Source: Deinococcus alpinitundrae (GTDB lineage: Bacteria; Deinococcota; Deinococci; Deinococcales; Deinococcaceae). Taken from it: DNA of 64,000 nucleotides. The stretch is from contig NZ_WXZL01000009.1 in NCBI RefSeq assembly GCF_009982895.1, positions 110,073-174,072 on the forward strand, read 5' to 3'. The notes below the pieces were generated by a model. That model was not told the origin of the DNA and made no database searches. It was given only the letters and a program-made list of their open reading frames with translations. This document shows positions 20,314 to 34,023 of the stretch, piece by piece. Position numbers and translations under genes: made by a program. Numbering within the stretch: position 1 is the stretch's first letter; every line of letters starts with the position of its first letter.

Positions 20314-22230
20314 ATGCAGAACTATCAGCAGGGTGAGCGGTTCTTCGACGAGATGTTTGCCTCCAGCGGCACGGTCCGGCCCCACTATCAGGGCGTGCAG
20401 GCATATCTGGAGCGCCTCGGCGTGCCGGAGTTCGAGCGGCGGCGCTCGCTGCTCGATCTGGCCTTTCGCAACCAGGGCATCACCTTTACCGTCTACGGCG
20501 ACAGCGCCGGAACCGAGCGCACCTTTCCCTTCGACCCGGTGCCGCGCATCATCCCGGCGGGCGAGTGGGCCACCCTGGAAGCCGGGCTGACCCAGCGCGT
20601 CAAGGCGCTCAACGCTTTTTTGCGCGACATCTACAGTGACGCCCAGATTCTCAAAGACGGCGTGATTCCCAGCGAACTGGTCTACACCTCCTCACATTTC
20701 CGGCGCGAGGTTCATGGCCTCAAGGTGCCGCTGGGCGTCTACACTCACGTCGTCGGCAGCGATCTGATTCGCGACGAGCAGGGCAATTATCTGGTGCTGG
20801 AAGACAACCTGCGCTCGCCCAGCGGCGTGAGCTACCTGCTGGCCAACCGCGCCGCCATGACCCGCATCTATCCGGGCATGTTCGACTCGCAGGGCGTGCG
20901 CACCGTGCAGCACTACCCCACCGAACTGCTCAAGGTGCTCAGTTCGCTCAGTCCGCGCGCGCCGGAGGCCACGGTGGTGCTGCTGACGCCCGGCATGTAC
21001 AACAGCGCCTACTTCGAGCACGCCTACCTGGCCCAGCAGATGGGCGTGGAACTCGTCGAGGGCCGCGATCTGTTCGTCGACAATGGCCGGGTGTGGATGC
21101 GGACCACCGCCGGGCGCACCCAGGTGGACGTGATCTACCGCCGGGTCGACGACGACTTTATCGACCCGCTGACCTTCCGCCGCGACTCGGCGCTGGGCGT
21201 GCCGGGGCTGGTCGAGGTGGCCCGCCAGGGCCGGGTGGCCATCGCCAACGCCATCGGCGCGGGGGTGGCCGACGACAAGGCGGTGTATGCCTACGTGCCG
21301 CAGATGATCGAGTATTACCTCAACGAAACGCCGATTCTGGGTAACGTGCCGACCTTTCTCGGCTGGAACAGCGATCACCTGATGCATATGCTCGAAAACG
21401 CCAGCGAGATGGTCATCAAGGCAGTGGGCGAGGCAGGTGGCTACGGCATGCTGATCGGCCCGGCCTCCACCAAGCAGGAGGTCGCCGACTTTCTGGTGCA
21501 GGTCCGCGAGAACCCCCGCAACTACATCGGCCAGCCGGTGATCGGGCTGTCGCGCCACCCTACCTTCTACCCCGATGCGGGCGACTTCGAAGCCGCCCAC
21601 GTCGACCTGCGGCCTTACATCCTGGTGGGCCGCAACGTCAGCATCGTGCCGGGCGGCCTGACACGGGTGGCCCTCAAGCGCGGCTCGCTGGTGGTCAATT
21701 CGTCGCAGGGCGGCGGCTCCAAGGACACCTGGGTGCTCGACCACGATGGCCCGGTGCAAAGCCAGATTCAGAGCCAGTTTCAGGGCGCGCCGCTGCAAGG
21801 CGGGCTGGTGCCGCCCGGCCAGCCGCACGCCACCTCAGGACCGGCCCAGCGCCACCTGCAAAACATGCCGCCGGGTCAGGGCCAGTCTCAAAGTCAGTCT
21901 CAGTCGGGCGGTGGCACGCAGTCGCAGAGCCAATCCCAAACCAACCCGGCGCAGGCCAGTTCAGCGCAGACCCGTCCGCCCCAGGATCAGGAGCCGCTCC
22001 TCGGGCACGCCGAGACCCCCACGACCGATAGCGACCACGCCGCCCACCGCTTCGTGCCGGGAACCGAACTGCCCGAGCAACTCGCCGAGCAGCAAGGCCA
22101 CGCCGCGCCGGACGAGGATGGCGGTGAAACGGCGGCTGTCTCCACGGACACCGAATCGCCGGAGACCGGGCCGCCCGACCTGAGCGTGGTGCCGGGCATC
22201 GAGCAGCCCGATCCCCAGGGAGACGTGTAA
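20314..22230 (+). CDS. Circularly permuted ATP-grasp protein with Q/S-rich tail
   Basis: The 638-residue protein has the circularly permuted ATP-grasp domain (DUF404/DUF407 class) over about residues 10-480. Landmarks are LVLEDNLRSPSGVSYLLANR, VVLLTPGMYNSAYFEHAYLA, VDVIYRRVDDDFIDPL and LRPYILVGRNVSIVPGGLTR. These proteins are predicted amidoligases. From about residue 485 a roughly 150-residue disordered extension follows, with QSQIQSQF, GQSQSQSQSGGG and an acidic end; most homologues I recall stop near residue 480. ATG 20314 follows GGGGAGGAAAAGC. The stop overlaps the next start (TAATG). It forms a three-gene cluster with alpha-E and transglutaminase genes. Confidence 0.88.
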   Translation: MQNYQQGERFFDEMFASSGTVRPHYQGVQAYLERLGVPEFERRRSLLDLAFRNQGITFTVYGDSAGTERTFPFDPVPRIIPAGEWATLEAGLTQRVKALNAFLRDIYSDAQILKDGVIPSELVYTSSHFRREVHGLKVPLGVYTHVVGSDLIRDEQGNYLVLEDNLRSPSGVSYLLANRAAMTRIYPGMFDSQGVRTVQHYPTELLKVLSSLSPRAPEATVVLLTPGMYNSAYFEHAYLAQQMGVELVEGRDLFVDNGRVWMRTTAGRTQVDVIYRRVDDDFIDPLTFRRDSALGVPGLVEVARQGRVAIANAIGAGVADDKAVYAYVPQMIEYYLNETPILGNVPTFLGWNSDHLMHMLENASEMVIKAVGEAGGYGMLIGPASTKQEVADFLVQVRENPRNYIGQPVIGLSRHPTFYPDAGDFEAAHVDLRPYILVGRNVSIVPGGLTRVALKRGSLVVNSSQGGGSKDTWVLDHDGPVQSQIQSQFQGAPLQGGLVPPGQPHATSGPAQRHLQNMPPGQGQSQSQSQSGGGTQSQSQSQTNPAQASSAQTRPPQDQEPLLGHAETPTTDSDHAAHRFVPGTELPEQLAEQQGHAAPDEDGGETAAVSTDTESPETGPPDLSVVPGIEQPDPQGDV

Positions 22231-23165
22231 TGCTTTCGCGCCTCGCCGAATCGCTGTACTGGATTGGCCGCTATGTGGAGCGTGCCGAAAACACCGCCCG
22301 GCTGCTCAACGTCAATTACTACGCCACCCTGGAAGCGGGCGGGCGGGTCAGCGAGGAGTGGCTGCCGCTGCTGGATATTTCCGGCACCAAGAGCGGCTTC
22401 TCCGAGCAGTACGGCCGCGCCGACGCCCACAGTGTGGCCGCCTGGCTGGCCTTCGACCGCCGCAATCCGTCGAGCATCGCCTCGAGCCTCTCGCGTGCCC
22501 GCGAGAACGCGCGCGGCCTGCGTGACCGGATTCCCAGCGAGATGTGGGAAGAACTCAACCGCGCCTACCTCGATCTGTGCTTTCAGAGCGCCGACGTGCT
22601 GGCCCGAGACGGCCTGTTCGAGTACTGCTCGGCGGCCCGCGACGCCTCGCAGATGTTCTTCGGTATCGCCTTTGCCACCCTGCCGCGCGACGAGGGCTGG
22701 TCGTTCATGCGCACCGGGCAAATGCTGGAGCGCGGCGACAACCTGCTGCGGCTCCTCCAGGTGCGCTACAGCGTCCGCAGCCCGGTTTCACCGGCCCAGG
22801 CCGCCGTGGACGACCACCGCTGGATGGCCGTGCTGAAAACCGTCTCGGCCTACGAGGCGTTTCGCAAGAGCGAGCACGGTGGCCTTGAGCCGCGAGCCAT
22901 CGCCCGCTTCCTGCTGCTTAACCCCTACTTTCCGCGCAGCGTGCGCTACAGCGGCGAGAACTTGCACGATGCCCTGGTGCAGATCGAGCGCATGCACCCC
23001 AAGGCCCATCCCCAGCTGCTGCGGGAAGCCAGCTGGCTGCTGGCACGGCTCGAACACGCCAGCGTAGACGACATCCTCGACGGCCAGTCGCCCAGCCTGG
23101 ACACCTTGCTGAGCGACTTCAACGCCATCGGCTCGGCCATCTACGCCGCCTACTTCACGGTGTAG
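22230..23165 (+). CDS. Alpha-E domain protein (DUF403)
   Basis: The 311-residue protein is an all-helical alpha-E domain with the N-terminal hallmark LSRLAESLYWIGRYVERAENTARLLNV and later RENARGLRDRIPSEMWEELNRAYL. It is almost always encoded with a circularly permuted ATP-grasp and a transglutaminase, as here. Comparative-genomic work proposes the set makes or modifies a peptide; the alpha-E biochemical role is not established. Translation is coupled to the upstream gene through TAATG. Confidence 0.9.
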   Translation: MLSRLAESLYWIGRYVERAENTARLLNVNYYATLEAGGRVSEEWLPLLDISGTKSGFSEQYGRADAHSVAAWLAFDRRNPSSIASSLSRARENARGLRDRIPSEMWEELNRAYLDLCFQSADVLARDGLFEYCSAARDASQMFFGIAFATLPRDEGWSFMRTGQMLERGDNLLRLLQVRYSVRSPVSPAQAAVDDHRWMAVLKTVSAYEAFRKSEHGGLEPRAIARFLLLNPYFPRSVRYSGENLHDALVQIERMHPKAHPQLLREASWLLARLEHASVDDILDGQSPSLDTLLSDFNAIGSAIYAAYFTV

Positions 23166-23233
23166 CTGCCCGGACCCTGCGCCGGGCACCCGCTGTGCGC
23201 GCCCACTTTTTCCCGTATCCTCACCGGAGAGCT

Positions 23234-24067
23234 ATGCGCGCCGATATCCGCCACGTCACCGAGTACTCGTATAAAGAACCCGCCTGGGATTCTTTCAACG
23301 AAGTGCGCCTGCATCCCGAGGCCAGCGCCCGTCAGCAGCTCAAGAGTTTTCATCTTCTGGTCGAGCCGGAAGCCAGCAGCGTCACCTCACACCGTGATTA
23401 CTTCGGCTCGCTGGTTCACCACGTACACGTGCACGAACGCCACACCGTCTTGCGCATCGAGGCGCAGGCGCTGGTCATCACGAAGCCGCTGACCCCGCCG
23501 CCGCCGGTACCGCTGAGCGCGCTGGACGACCTGCGCGGCGAGGTCACCGAGTTTCTGATCGCCAGCCCACGGGTGCCCAGGGGCGAGTGGCCGGAGGTGT
23601 TCGGCGTGACCCGGCCCGGCTCCAACGACGATCTCTCGGGCTTCCTGAGCGACCTGACCCACCAGCTGTTTGCCCAGTTCACCTACAAACCCGGAGCCAC
23701 CAGCGTGCGCACCACCATTCAGGAGTTCGCCCGTGAGCAGCAGGGCGTCTGCCAGGATTTTACCCACGCCATGCTGGGCATCTGCCGCACCCTGGGCATT
23801 CCGGCGCGCTACGTCAGCGGCTACCTGTATTCCGGCGGCGAGATGGTCGGCGCGGACGCCACCCACGCCTGGGTTGAGGCGCTGATTCCCGGCGTGGGCT
23901 GGACCGGCTTCGATCCCACCAACGACGTGCTGGCCGGAGAAAAGCACATCAAGATCGGGCACGGGCGCGACTACCCCGACGTGTCGCCGGTGCGCGGCAC
24001 CTTCTACGGCGGCGGCCAGGGCAGCCTGGACGTGGAAGTGCGGGTCTACGGCGAGCAGCCGCAGTAG
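23234..24067 (+). CDS. Transglutaminase-like cysteine protease
   Basis: The 277-residue protein has an N-terminal beta-rich region and a transglutaminase-like core. The catalytic Cys is in QQGVCQDFTHAMLG, the His in ADATHAWVEALIP and the Asp in WTGFDPTND. It completes the ATP-grasp / alpha-E / transglutaminase trio and probably acts as a peptidase or amide-bond enzyme on the same substrate. ATG 23234 follows CCGGAGAGCT, and TATCCT (23216-23221) is a likely -10, so it may have its own promoter 68 bp after the alpha-E gene. Confidence 0.9.
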   Translation: MRADIRHVTEYSYKEPAWDSFNEVRLHPEASARQQLKSFHLLVEPEASSVTSHRDYFGSLVHHVHVHERHTVLRIEAQALVITKPLTPPPPVPLSALDDLRGEVTEFLIASPRVPRGEWPEVFGVTRPGSNDDLSGFLSDLTHQLFAQFTYKPGATSVRTTIQEFAREQQGVCQDFTHAMLGICRTLGIPARYVSGYLYSGGEMVGADATHAWVEALIPGVGWTGFDPTNDVLAGEKHIKIGHGRDYPDVSPVRGTFYGGGQGSLDVEVRVYGEQPQ

Positions 24068-24085
24068 GGAAGAGGGGCCGAAGAA

Positions 24086-24115
24086 AGCCGCCGCCCAGCA
24101 TCCCGGGCGGCGGCT
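24086..24115. terminator. Hairpin between convergent transglutaminase and Yip1 genes
   Basis: An 11-bp perfect stem (AGCCGCCGCCC / GGGCGGCGGCT) with an 8-base loop lies between two convergent genes. There is no strong T-run, so efficiency is uncertain. Confidence 0.65.
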
Positions 24116-24130
24116 GACGGTGGAGTTGGC

Positions 24131-24730
24131 TCAACCGCCGGTGAGCACCGCTCCAGCGATGAACAACGTCGCCAGAAAACCGCCGACCAGGGCGAGCACC
24201 AGGAAGTAGGCCAGGCCCGAGAGCACCAACAGGGCGATGCCCTCGCCGTTGGTGCGGATATTCATGCTCGACTGCACCGCCAGAAAGCCGAAGTAGACGA
24301 TCGCCAGCGAGATCAGGATGTTGGCCAGCCAGCCGAGAATCGGGATGATGCCGATGACGGTGCCGAGGATGCTCAGCGGCACGTAAAACAGCGCGAAGGT
24401 GTAGGCGACCTCGGCGTAGGTGCCGGTCCCCTTGAACAAGGCCTTGCCGATGCCGTAGACCGCACCGGTAAAGACCGCGAAGCCCAGCGGCACCAGAATC
24501 AGGCGGCTGAAGAGCTGGCCGAAAAAGGTGACCTCGCGGTGGAACGGCGCGAAGATGGCGGCGATGATGGCCGAGACCACTGCCGCGACCAGCACGTAGG
24601 TGTAGGCCGACTGCACGCTCCCGCGCCACTCGAACTTCTCGAAGGTGGCGACGCTCGGCTGACTCAGAACCGCCGTACTCTGGCTGAACATGGTCTGGAT
24701 ACTGGGATTGAGCTGGGGGGACTTTTGCAT
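24131..24730 (-). CDS. Yip1-family membrane protein
   Basis: The 199-residue protein has five predicted helices (around 45-65, 75-95, 110-135, 140-160 and 175-195) and Gly/Pro-rich helix starts such as [15 protein letters not shown]. This fits the Yip1 domain, a family of polytopic proteins of unclear bacterial function. I chose ATG 24730 because CATAAT lies seven bases upstream; an ATG six codons earlier (24748) has no such element. Confidence 0.72.
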   Translation of the reverse strand: MQKSPQLNPSIQTMFSQSTAVLSQPSVATFEKFEWRGSVQSAYTYVLVAAVVSAIIAAIFAPFHREVTFFGQLFSRLILVPLGFAVFTGAVYGIGKALFKGTGTYAEVAYTFALFYVPLSILGTVIGIIPILGWLANILISLAIVYFGFLAVQSSMNIRTNGEGIALLVLSGLAYFLVLALVGGFLATLFIAGAVLTGG

Positions 24731-24737
24731 ACTTTCA

Positions 24738-24743
24738 ATTATG
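24738..24743 (-). promoter_or_regulatory. -10 element of the Yip1-family gene
   Basis: CATAAT on the minus strand, seven bases before ATG 24730. Two TTGACG hexamers lie 10 and 21 bp upstream; neither has 17-bp spacing. Confidence 0.45.
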
Positions 24744-24829
24744 AACATGGCCCCGTCAAAGTTGCGTCAATCCCTTTAGAAAAGTTTTAACCTTCTCAAA
24801 TGGTTCACGGCGCAATTGCACCCGGCACT

Positions 24830-24846
24830 TCTGTCATGGCCGTAAT
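24830..24846. promoter_or_regulatory. RDRM-like operator overlapping the uvrB promoter
   Basis: TTCTGTCATGGCCGTAA matches the 17-bp radiation/desiccation response motif (about TTATGTCATTGACATAA, from memory) at 13 of 17 positions. It lies 18 bases before the uvrB start, over the -35/spacer region of the presumed promoter. In Deinococcus the DdrO repressor binds this motif and IrrE/PprI cleaves DdrO after damage. uvrB is a known member of this regulon in studied species. Confidence 0.7.
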
Positions 24847-24853
24847 GTGGCGT

Positions 24854-24859
24854 AGACTG
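24854..24859 (+). promoter_or_regulatory. -10 element of uvrB
   Basis: TAGACT, five bases, then ATG 24865, so the mRNA is leaderless or nearly so. It is seven bases downstream of the RDRM-like site, a position suited to repression. Confidence 0.6.
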
Positions 24860-24864
24860 GAGGG

Positions 24865-26880
24865 ATGCTCAAGGTCCAGTCGGAGTACACGCCCGCCGGT
24901 GATCAGCCGACCGCCATTCGCAGCCTCGTGGACGGCCTGGAGAGCGGCCTGAGGTTTCAGACGCTGCTCGGCGCGACCGGCACCGGCAAGACCTATTCCG
25001 TGGCCCAGGTGATCGAGCAGACCGGACGCCCGGCGCTGATCATGGCCCCCAACAAGGTGCTGACCGCCCAACTCGCCGCTGAGTTTCGTGAGTTTTTCCC
25101 GACTGCCGCCGTCGAGTTCTTCATCTCGTACTACGACTACTACCAGCCGGAAGCCTACGTGCCGGGCAAGGACCTGTTCATCGAGAAGGACGCGGCCATC
25201 AACCAGGAAATCGAGCGGCTGCGCCACTCGGCCACCCGCAGCCTGCTGACCCGGCGCGACACTATCGTGGTGGCCTCGGTGAGCTGCATCTACGGCCTGG
25301 GCGACCCCGCCGAGTACCGGGCGCTCAACATCATTCTCAAGGTGGGCGAGAAGCTGGACCGCGACGAACTGCTCAGCCGACTGGTGACCATGCAGTACGA
25401 GCGCAACGACATCGAGCTGTCGGCCGGGAAGTTCCGGGCCAAGGGCGAGATGATCGAAATCTGGCCCAGCTACGACGAGCAGCCGCTGAGGATTCAGCTG
25501 TGGGGCGACGACGTGGAGCGTATCCAGATCGTTCATCACGTGACCGGCGACAATCTCGGGGACCTCGACGCAACCGTCATCTATCCGGCCAAACACTACG
25601 TCGCCAGCGCCAGCAACGTCGAGCGGGCCATCGTCACCATCCAGCAGGAACTCGACGAGCGGCTGGAATACTTCAACTCGGTGGGCAAGCTGCTTGAGGC
25701 CCAGCGCCTCAAAGAGCGCACCCTCTACGACCTGGAGATGATGAAGGTGCTGGGCTACTGCTCAGGCATCGAGAATTACTCGCGCCACGTCGATGGTCGG
25801 CGGCCCGGCGAGACGCCCTACACCATGCTCGACTATTTTCCCGACGATTTTGTGACCTTCATCGACGAGTCACACGTGACGGTGCCACAGATCGGTGGCA
25901 TGGCCAACGGCGATAGGGCGCGCAAGCAGACGCTGGTCGACTACGGCTTCCGGCTGCCCTCGGCCATCGACAACCGCCCTCTGAACTTCGATGAATTTCT
26001 GGGCAAGACTGGGCAAACGGTGTTTGTCTCGGCCACCCCCGGTCCCTTCGAGCGCGAGAAAAGTGACAGCGTGGCCGACCAGATCATCCGGCCCACCGGA
26101 CTGGTCGATCCACCGGTCACGGTCAAGCCGATTCAGGGTCAGATCGACGATCTGCTGGGGCGCATCCGCGAGCGGGCCGCCAAGGGCGAGCGGGTGCTGG
26201 TCACGACCCTCACCAAGCGGATGTCGGAAGACCTCACCGAGTATCTGCTGGAGCGCGGTATCCGTGCCCGCTACATGCACTCGGACATCGATTCGGTGGA
26301 GCGCCAGGTGATCATCCGCGATCTGCGGCTGGGCCACTATGATGTGCTGATCGGCATCAACTTGCTGCGCGAGGGACTGGACCTGCCCGAGGTTTCGCTG
26401 GTCGCCATTCTGGACGCCGACAAGCCAGGCTTCCTGCGCAGTGACCGGGCGCTGATTCAGACGATTGGCCGCGCTGCGCGCAACGTCAACGGCGAGGTGA
26501 TTCTGTACGGTGACAACATCACGCCCGCCATGCAGACGGCCATGGATGAGACGGCCCGACGCCGCGAGAAGCAGACCGCCTTCAACATCGAGCATGGCAT
26601 TACCCCGACCACCATCGTCAAGGGCGTGCGCAACGTCATTCGCGGCGAGGAGGTGGCCGAGCTGCCCGCAGCGGGCGACCTCAGCAGTGACCGTGACACC
26701 CTGACCATGCAACTCACGGACCTCGAACTCGACATGTGGCAGGCGTCCGAGGACCTCGACTTCGAGCGGGCCGCCAGCCTGCGCGACCAGATTCGCAGCA
26801 TCGAGGCCAAATTGCAGGGCAAGAACTTCGAGCAGCCTACCGTACCGGGGCAGAAGGTGAGACGCAAAGGTCGGCGGTGA
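24865..26880 (+). CDS. uvrB: UvrABC excinuclease subunit B
   Basis: The 671-residue protein is the damage-verifying helicase-like subunit of nucleotide excision repair; it receives damaged DNA from UvrA and recruits UvrC. Walker A is [15 protein letters not shown] near residue 35. The beta-hairpin is marked by [14 protein letters not shown], motif II by [11 protein letters not shown], and motifs V/VI by [13 protein letters not shown] and [12 protein letters not shown]. The C-terminal UVR domain ([17 protein letters not shown]) contacts UvrC. The length is normal. An RDRM-like site over the promoter predicts induction by radiation or desiccation through DdrO/IrrE. Confidence 0.98.
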   Translation: MLKVQSEYTPAGDQPTAIRSLVDGLESGLRFQTLLGATGTGKTYSVAQVIEQTGRPALIMAPNKVLTAQLAAEFREFFPTAAVEFFISYYDYYQPEAYVPGKDLFIEKDAAINQEIERLRHSATRSLLTRRDTIVVASVSCIYGLGDPAEYRALNIILKVGEKLDRDELLSRLVTMQYERNDIELSAGKFRAKGEMIEIWPSYDEQPLRIQLWGDDVERIQIVHHVTGDNLGDLDATVIYPAKHYVASASNVERAIVTIQQELDERLEYFNSVGKLLEAQRLKERTLYDLEMMKVLGYCSGIENYSRHVDGRRPGETPYTMLDYFPDDFVTFIDESHVTVPQIGGMANGDRARKQTLVDYGFRLPSAIDNRPLNFDEFLGKTGQTVFVSATPGPFEREKSDSVADQIIRPTGLVDPPVTVKPIQGQIDDLLGRIRERAAKGERVLVTTLTKRMSEDLTEYLLERGIRARYMHSDIDSVERQVIIRDLRLGHYDVLIGINLLREGLDLPEVSLVAILDADKPGFLRSDRALIQTIGRAARNVNGEVILYGDNITPAMQTAMDETARRREKQTAFNIEHGITPTTIVKGVRNVIRGEEVAELPAAGDLSSDRDTLTMQLTDLELDMWQASEDLDFERAASLRDQIRSIEAKLQGKNFEQPTVPGQKVRRKGRR

Positions 26881-26974
26881 GGTGAGTGCCTGGTCTGGGT
26901 GACAAACCGCCCGCTTTTGCTGGTGCGACCCGGCGATGAACTCCTCAGATCAGGCGGCTAAGGGAAGCGACAGC

Positions 26975-27435
26975 TCAGACGACATATTCGCGCATGAACT
27001 CCCGCACGCTCTGTTCAACATCTTCCACTGTTCCGTAATGACCACTCAGGGCCAAATCCAGAGAATCATCGAAACCGTAAACGGCATCTCTGACGTTCTC
27101 CAGTGTGGTCTCATTCGCTGTTAAGCGGATCAGAGCCTGAGTCATTGCTCTCCTGCCTTTTAGATGGTCTTCGTGCCAGGTAGCGATAAGGCGCACATAG
27201 ACAGCAAACGCCGCGCTGTCCAACTGATCTAGAGCAAGCTCGTGTAGGGCACTGATGAGGCTTGAAACATCGCCTTTTGAGTAATCCACATTCACCAGCA
27301 CCCCTAGCAAATCGTCCAGTACCTTAAACTAGTGATCGGCCCAGTCCACAACGTCTCTGGGAGAAACAACTCCGCCTATCAGAGCGTGCCGATGAACTGC
27401 CGCTTCCCGCACTAGTGACGACACCAACTCCTCTC

Positions 27436-27439
<4 letters not shown>
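26975..27439 (-). pseudogene. Hypothetical gene interrupted by an in-frame amber codon
   Basis: Two minus-strand pieces share one frame: codons from TTG 27439 (MREELVSSLVREAAV, ending DVVDWADH) up to TAG at 27331-27329, and 117 codons from 27328 to the stop at 26975 (FKVLDDLLGVLVNVDYS to REFMREYVV). Together they would make about 154 residues. The TTG overlaps the dnaE stop (TTGA), so the gene would be coupled to dnaE. I do not recognise the family. It could be a true pseudogene, a sequencing error, or two small proteins with the second starting at TTG 27310 or a nearby GTG. Confidence 0.55.
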
Positions 27440-31464
<4,025 letters not shown>

Positions 31465-31470
31465 GGTTTC

Positions 31471-31476
31471 AGTCTA
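31471..31476 (-). promoter_or_regulatory. -10 element (leaderless) of dnaE
   Basis: TAGACT on the minus strand, six bases, then ATG 31464. Confidence 0.6.
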
Positions 31477-31568
31477 CGGCGGGGGCAGAAGCGGCACTGT
31501 GCGGGGGTGGGGTTGGCGGCAGCCCGCCGCCTCACCCGCCGTCACCTCGCGTCCCTCACCATGAAGGG

Positions 31569-32438
31569 ATGAAGCGCTTTCCCATTTTGTTGCTCGGCCC
31601 TGCACTGCTGCTCAGCGGTTGCGGCGGCGTGGCAGTCCCGGGCCTTTCCGACGCCCTGACCAAAGCCGAGCTGCGCCTCTCCGCGCAGCTGCTGATGCCG
31701 CTGCTCTCGGCCACCACGGTGCAACTGGCCGCCCGCGAATTCGGCCAGCCGCTGCTGCCCACCTCCCCGGCACTCGGCGGGCAGAAGCTGACCCCGGCGG
31801 CGCTGAGCTGCGGTCAGGCCAGCCTCGGCAGCGATTTCGCCGACGCGGACCATGACCGCATTCCCGCCCAGATCACAGCCCAGCTCGACTGCGGCTACAC
31901 CGACGAGGACCCCGACACCACCTCGGCCCTGAAGCTCAGCGGCAGCATGACGGTGGCCGATACCGACGATCACGACCCTGCCAGCGGCCTGATGAGCACT
32001 GCCCAGCTCAGCGGCACGGCCCAGACCCAGTACAAAACCTTCAGCGGCTCGCTCGACACCACCAGCCGCGCCCGCGCCGTTTTACAGCCCACCAGCGGCG
32101 ACGGCGGCTCCAGCGGCAGCCTGACGTTCGGGACCTCCTCGGTGGGATCAGGGCAAGCGTTCGGCCTGGCGAGCCGCGTGACCATCAGCCGCACGCTGGA
32201 CGCCCAGCTGGATGTGCAACCCGATGCCGATCAGCGTGGCGGCAACCTGACTCTGGTCGGGCGGCTGAGCAGCCGCAACGACCTCAGTCGCCGAAGCAGC
32301 GATTTGCAACTTAGCGGCACCTTGCACGCCGCTCAGGAAGGGTGCCGGGCCGCCGACAGCGGCAGCGTGGTATTTAGCAAGGGCAGCGTGAGCCTGACGG
32401 CCACCGTGACCGACTGCGGCGTCTACAGCTACGAGTGA
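31569..32438 (+). CDS. Putative lipoprotein of unknown function
   Basis: The 289-residue protein begins MKRFPILLLGPALLLSGCGG, with a clear lipobox (LLSGC) predicting acylation at Cys18 and membrane anchoring. The mature part is Ser/Thr/Asp-rich with repeated beta-type LSGxMT, LSGTAQ and LSGTLH patterns and four further Cys residues, suggesting an extracytoplasmic beta-rich fold. I do not recognise a family. ATG 31569 is chosen because it yields the signal peptide; in-frame sequence further upstream looks non-coding and overlaps the dnaE start. It is convergent with the next gene. Confidence 0.75.
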   Translation: MKRFPILLLGPALLLSGCGGVAVPGLSDALTKAELRLSAQLLMPLLSATTVQLAAREFGQPLLPTSPALGGQKLTPAALSCGQASLGSDFADADHDRIPAQITAQLDCGYTDEDPDTTSALKLSGSMTVADTDDHDPASGLMSTAQLSGTAQTQYKTFSGSLDTTSRARAVLQPTSGDGGSSGSLTFGTSSVGSGQAFGLASRVTISRTLDAQLDVQPDADQRGGNLTLVGRLSSRNDLSRRSSDLQLSGTLHAAQEGCRAADSGSVVFSKGSVSLTATVTDCGVYSYE

Positions 32439-32460
32439 GCCAGCGAGCGGCAGCGCAGGA

Positions 32461-32733
32461 TCAGCCGATTAGCCCGTCGGAGCGCTCGCTGCTGTCACCG
32501 TCAGCCAGCAGCCGAAACTGCATGGCCTTCTCACGCAGCCCCATCTGGGCGTAGCATTCCGAGAGCTTGAGGGCGAAAAACCGCATGGCCTGAACGTCCT
32601 CGCGGCGCTCGGCAGATTCCAGGCAGGTGCGGTAGTGCATCACCGCCAGATGGTACTGCGCGCCCTGCACGGCGCTGGCGGCGCGGCAGTGGAACATTCT
32701 CAGCGAAACGATATCGGTGGGCTGGCGGTTCAT
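32461..32733 (-). CDS. Small TPR-like helical protein, unknown function
   Basis: The 90-residue protein starts MNRQPTDIVSL and contains two helix pairs (QYHLAVMHYRTCLESAERR and AMRFFALKLSECYAQMGLREKA) with the alternation of tetratricopeptide repeats. No other feature is recognised. ATG 32733 is chosen because TACACT lies eight bases upstream and the sequence beyond it in frame is not protein-like. It is convergent with the lipoprotein gene and divergent from the aldo/keto reductase gene (about 270 bp apart). Confidence 0.6.
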   Translation of the reverse strand: MNRQPTDIVSLRMFHCRAASAVQGAQYHLAVMHYRTCLESAERREDVQAMRFFALKLSECYAQMGLREKAMQFRLLADGDSSERSDGLIG

Positions 32734-32988
32734 CTCCGAGCAGTGTAGTTGAGCGCGTGAACGTTGAATGAAGTGTATTGAACGGTCAACGGCACTCAGG
32801 TTTGATGAGAACGGGGCGCTCGGCCCTGACGCAGCAGCGCCTGCATCCGCCGATTGAACGGTCGCGGACCGACCAACGCACGAATTGACGACAGAACCGA
32901 GTTTACTCGTCTGGTTTTCCTGCACAGCCAGGTAGGTCTGACCACCCTTCATGACGGCCCGGCAAAGGCGGCATGCACGCGTCCGCGC

Positions 32989-32994
32989 TATAAC
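32989..32994 (+). promoter_or_regulatory. -10-like element of the aldo/keto reductase gene
   Basis: TATAAC, seven bases, then ATG 33002. Confidence 0.4.
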
Positions 32995-33001
32995 ACCGTC
33001 C

Positions 33002-33985
33002 ATGAACTACCGCCGCCTGGGAAAGACCGGATACGACGTGTCGAGCATCAGCTTTGGGGCCTGGGCCATCGGGGGCACCTGGGGAGAAGTCAGCGAGGTC
33101 GACGCCATGAGCGCCCTGCACAAAGCGCTCGACGTGGGCATCAATTTCTTCGACACCGCCGACGTGTACGGCGACGGGCGCAGCGAACGCCTGATCGCCC
33201 GGCTGCGGCGCGAGCGCCCGGAACCCTTCCATGTGGCGACTAAAGCCGGGCGGCGGCTCGATCCGCACGTGGCAGGCGGTTACAACGCGGCCAACCTGCG
33301 CGGCTTCATCGAGCGCAGCTTGCAGAACCTGGAGACGGACAGCCTCGATCTGCTGCAACTCCACTGCCCGCCGCCGGAGGTCTATCAGCGCGACGAAGTG
33401 TACGGCGTGCTCGACGGCTTCGTGCAGGAAGGCTTGCTACGGGCCTACGGGGTGAGCGTGGAAGCGGTGGACGAGGCGCTGACGGCCATTCAGCATCCGA
33501 ATGTCGCCACCGTCCAGATCATCTTCAACGCCTTTCGCAGCAAGCCCGCCGAGCAGTTCTTCGCGGCGGCGCGGGCTGCCGATGTGGGTATTCTGGCCCG
33601 CGTGCCGCTGGCGAGCGGCTTGCTGACCGGCAAGATGACGGCCCAGAGCCGTTTTGCCGCCGACGATCACCGCAATTTCAACCGGCACGGTGAGGCCTTC
33701 GACAGGGGTGAGACTTTCTCGGGCGTGGACTTCGAGACGGGCCTGGCAGCAGTGGAGGCGTTGCGCCCGCTGGTGCCGGAAGGTCAGACGCTGGCCGAGT
33801 TCGCCCTTAGATGGATTCTGATGTTTCCCGAGGTGAGCTGCGCCATTCCCGGAGCCAAGAACCCGGCCCAGGTGGAGGCCAACGCCCGCGCCGCCGATCT
33901 GCCTCCGCTGAGTGGAGCGCAGATGCAGGGTGTGGCCGCGACTTACAACCGCCTGATCCGGCCCCAGGTGCAGGCGCTGTGGTAA
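33002..33985 (+). CDS. Aldo/keto reductase
   Basis: The 327-residue TIM-barrel NADPH-dependent oxidoreductase starts [21 protein letters not shown]. The catalytic residues are in [15 protein letters not shown] (Asp/Tyr), HVATKAGRR (Lys) and DLLQLHCPP (His), and the cofactor-binding end has [20 protein letters not shown]. It is most like the YajO/IolS-type subfamily; the substrate is unknown. The start at 33002 fits family alignment and has TATAAC seven bases upstream; an earlier in-frame ATG at 32951 would add 17 atypical residues. Confidence 0.92.
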   Translation: MNYRRLGKTGYDVSSISFGAWAIGGTWGEVSEVDAMSALHKALDVGINFFDTADVYGDGRSERLIARLRRERPEPFHVATKAGRRLDPHVAGGYNAANLRGFIERSLQNLETDSLDLLQLHCPPPEVYQRDEVYGVLDGFVQEGLLRAYGVSVEAVDEALTAIQHPNVATVQIIFNAFRSKPAEQFFAAARAADVGILARVPLASGLLTGKMTAQSRFAADDHRNFNRHGEAFDRGETFSGVDFETGLAAVEALRPLVPEGQTLAEFALRWILMFPEVSCAIPGAKNPAQVEANARAADLPPLSGAQMQGVAATYNRLIRPQVQALW

Positions 33986-34023
33986 GTTCCCAGGCCTGAA
34001 CACAGGAGCAGCCGGAGCGCGGT

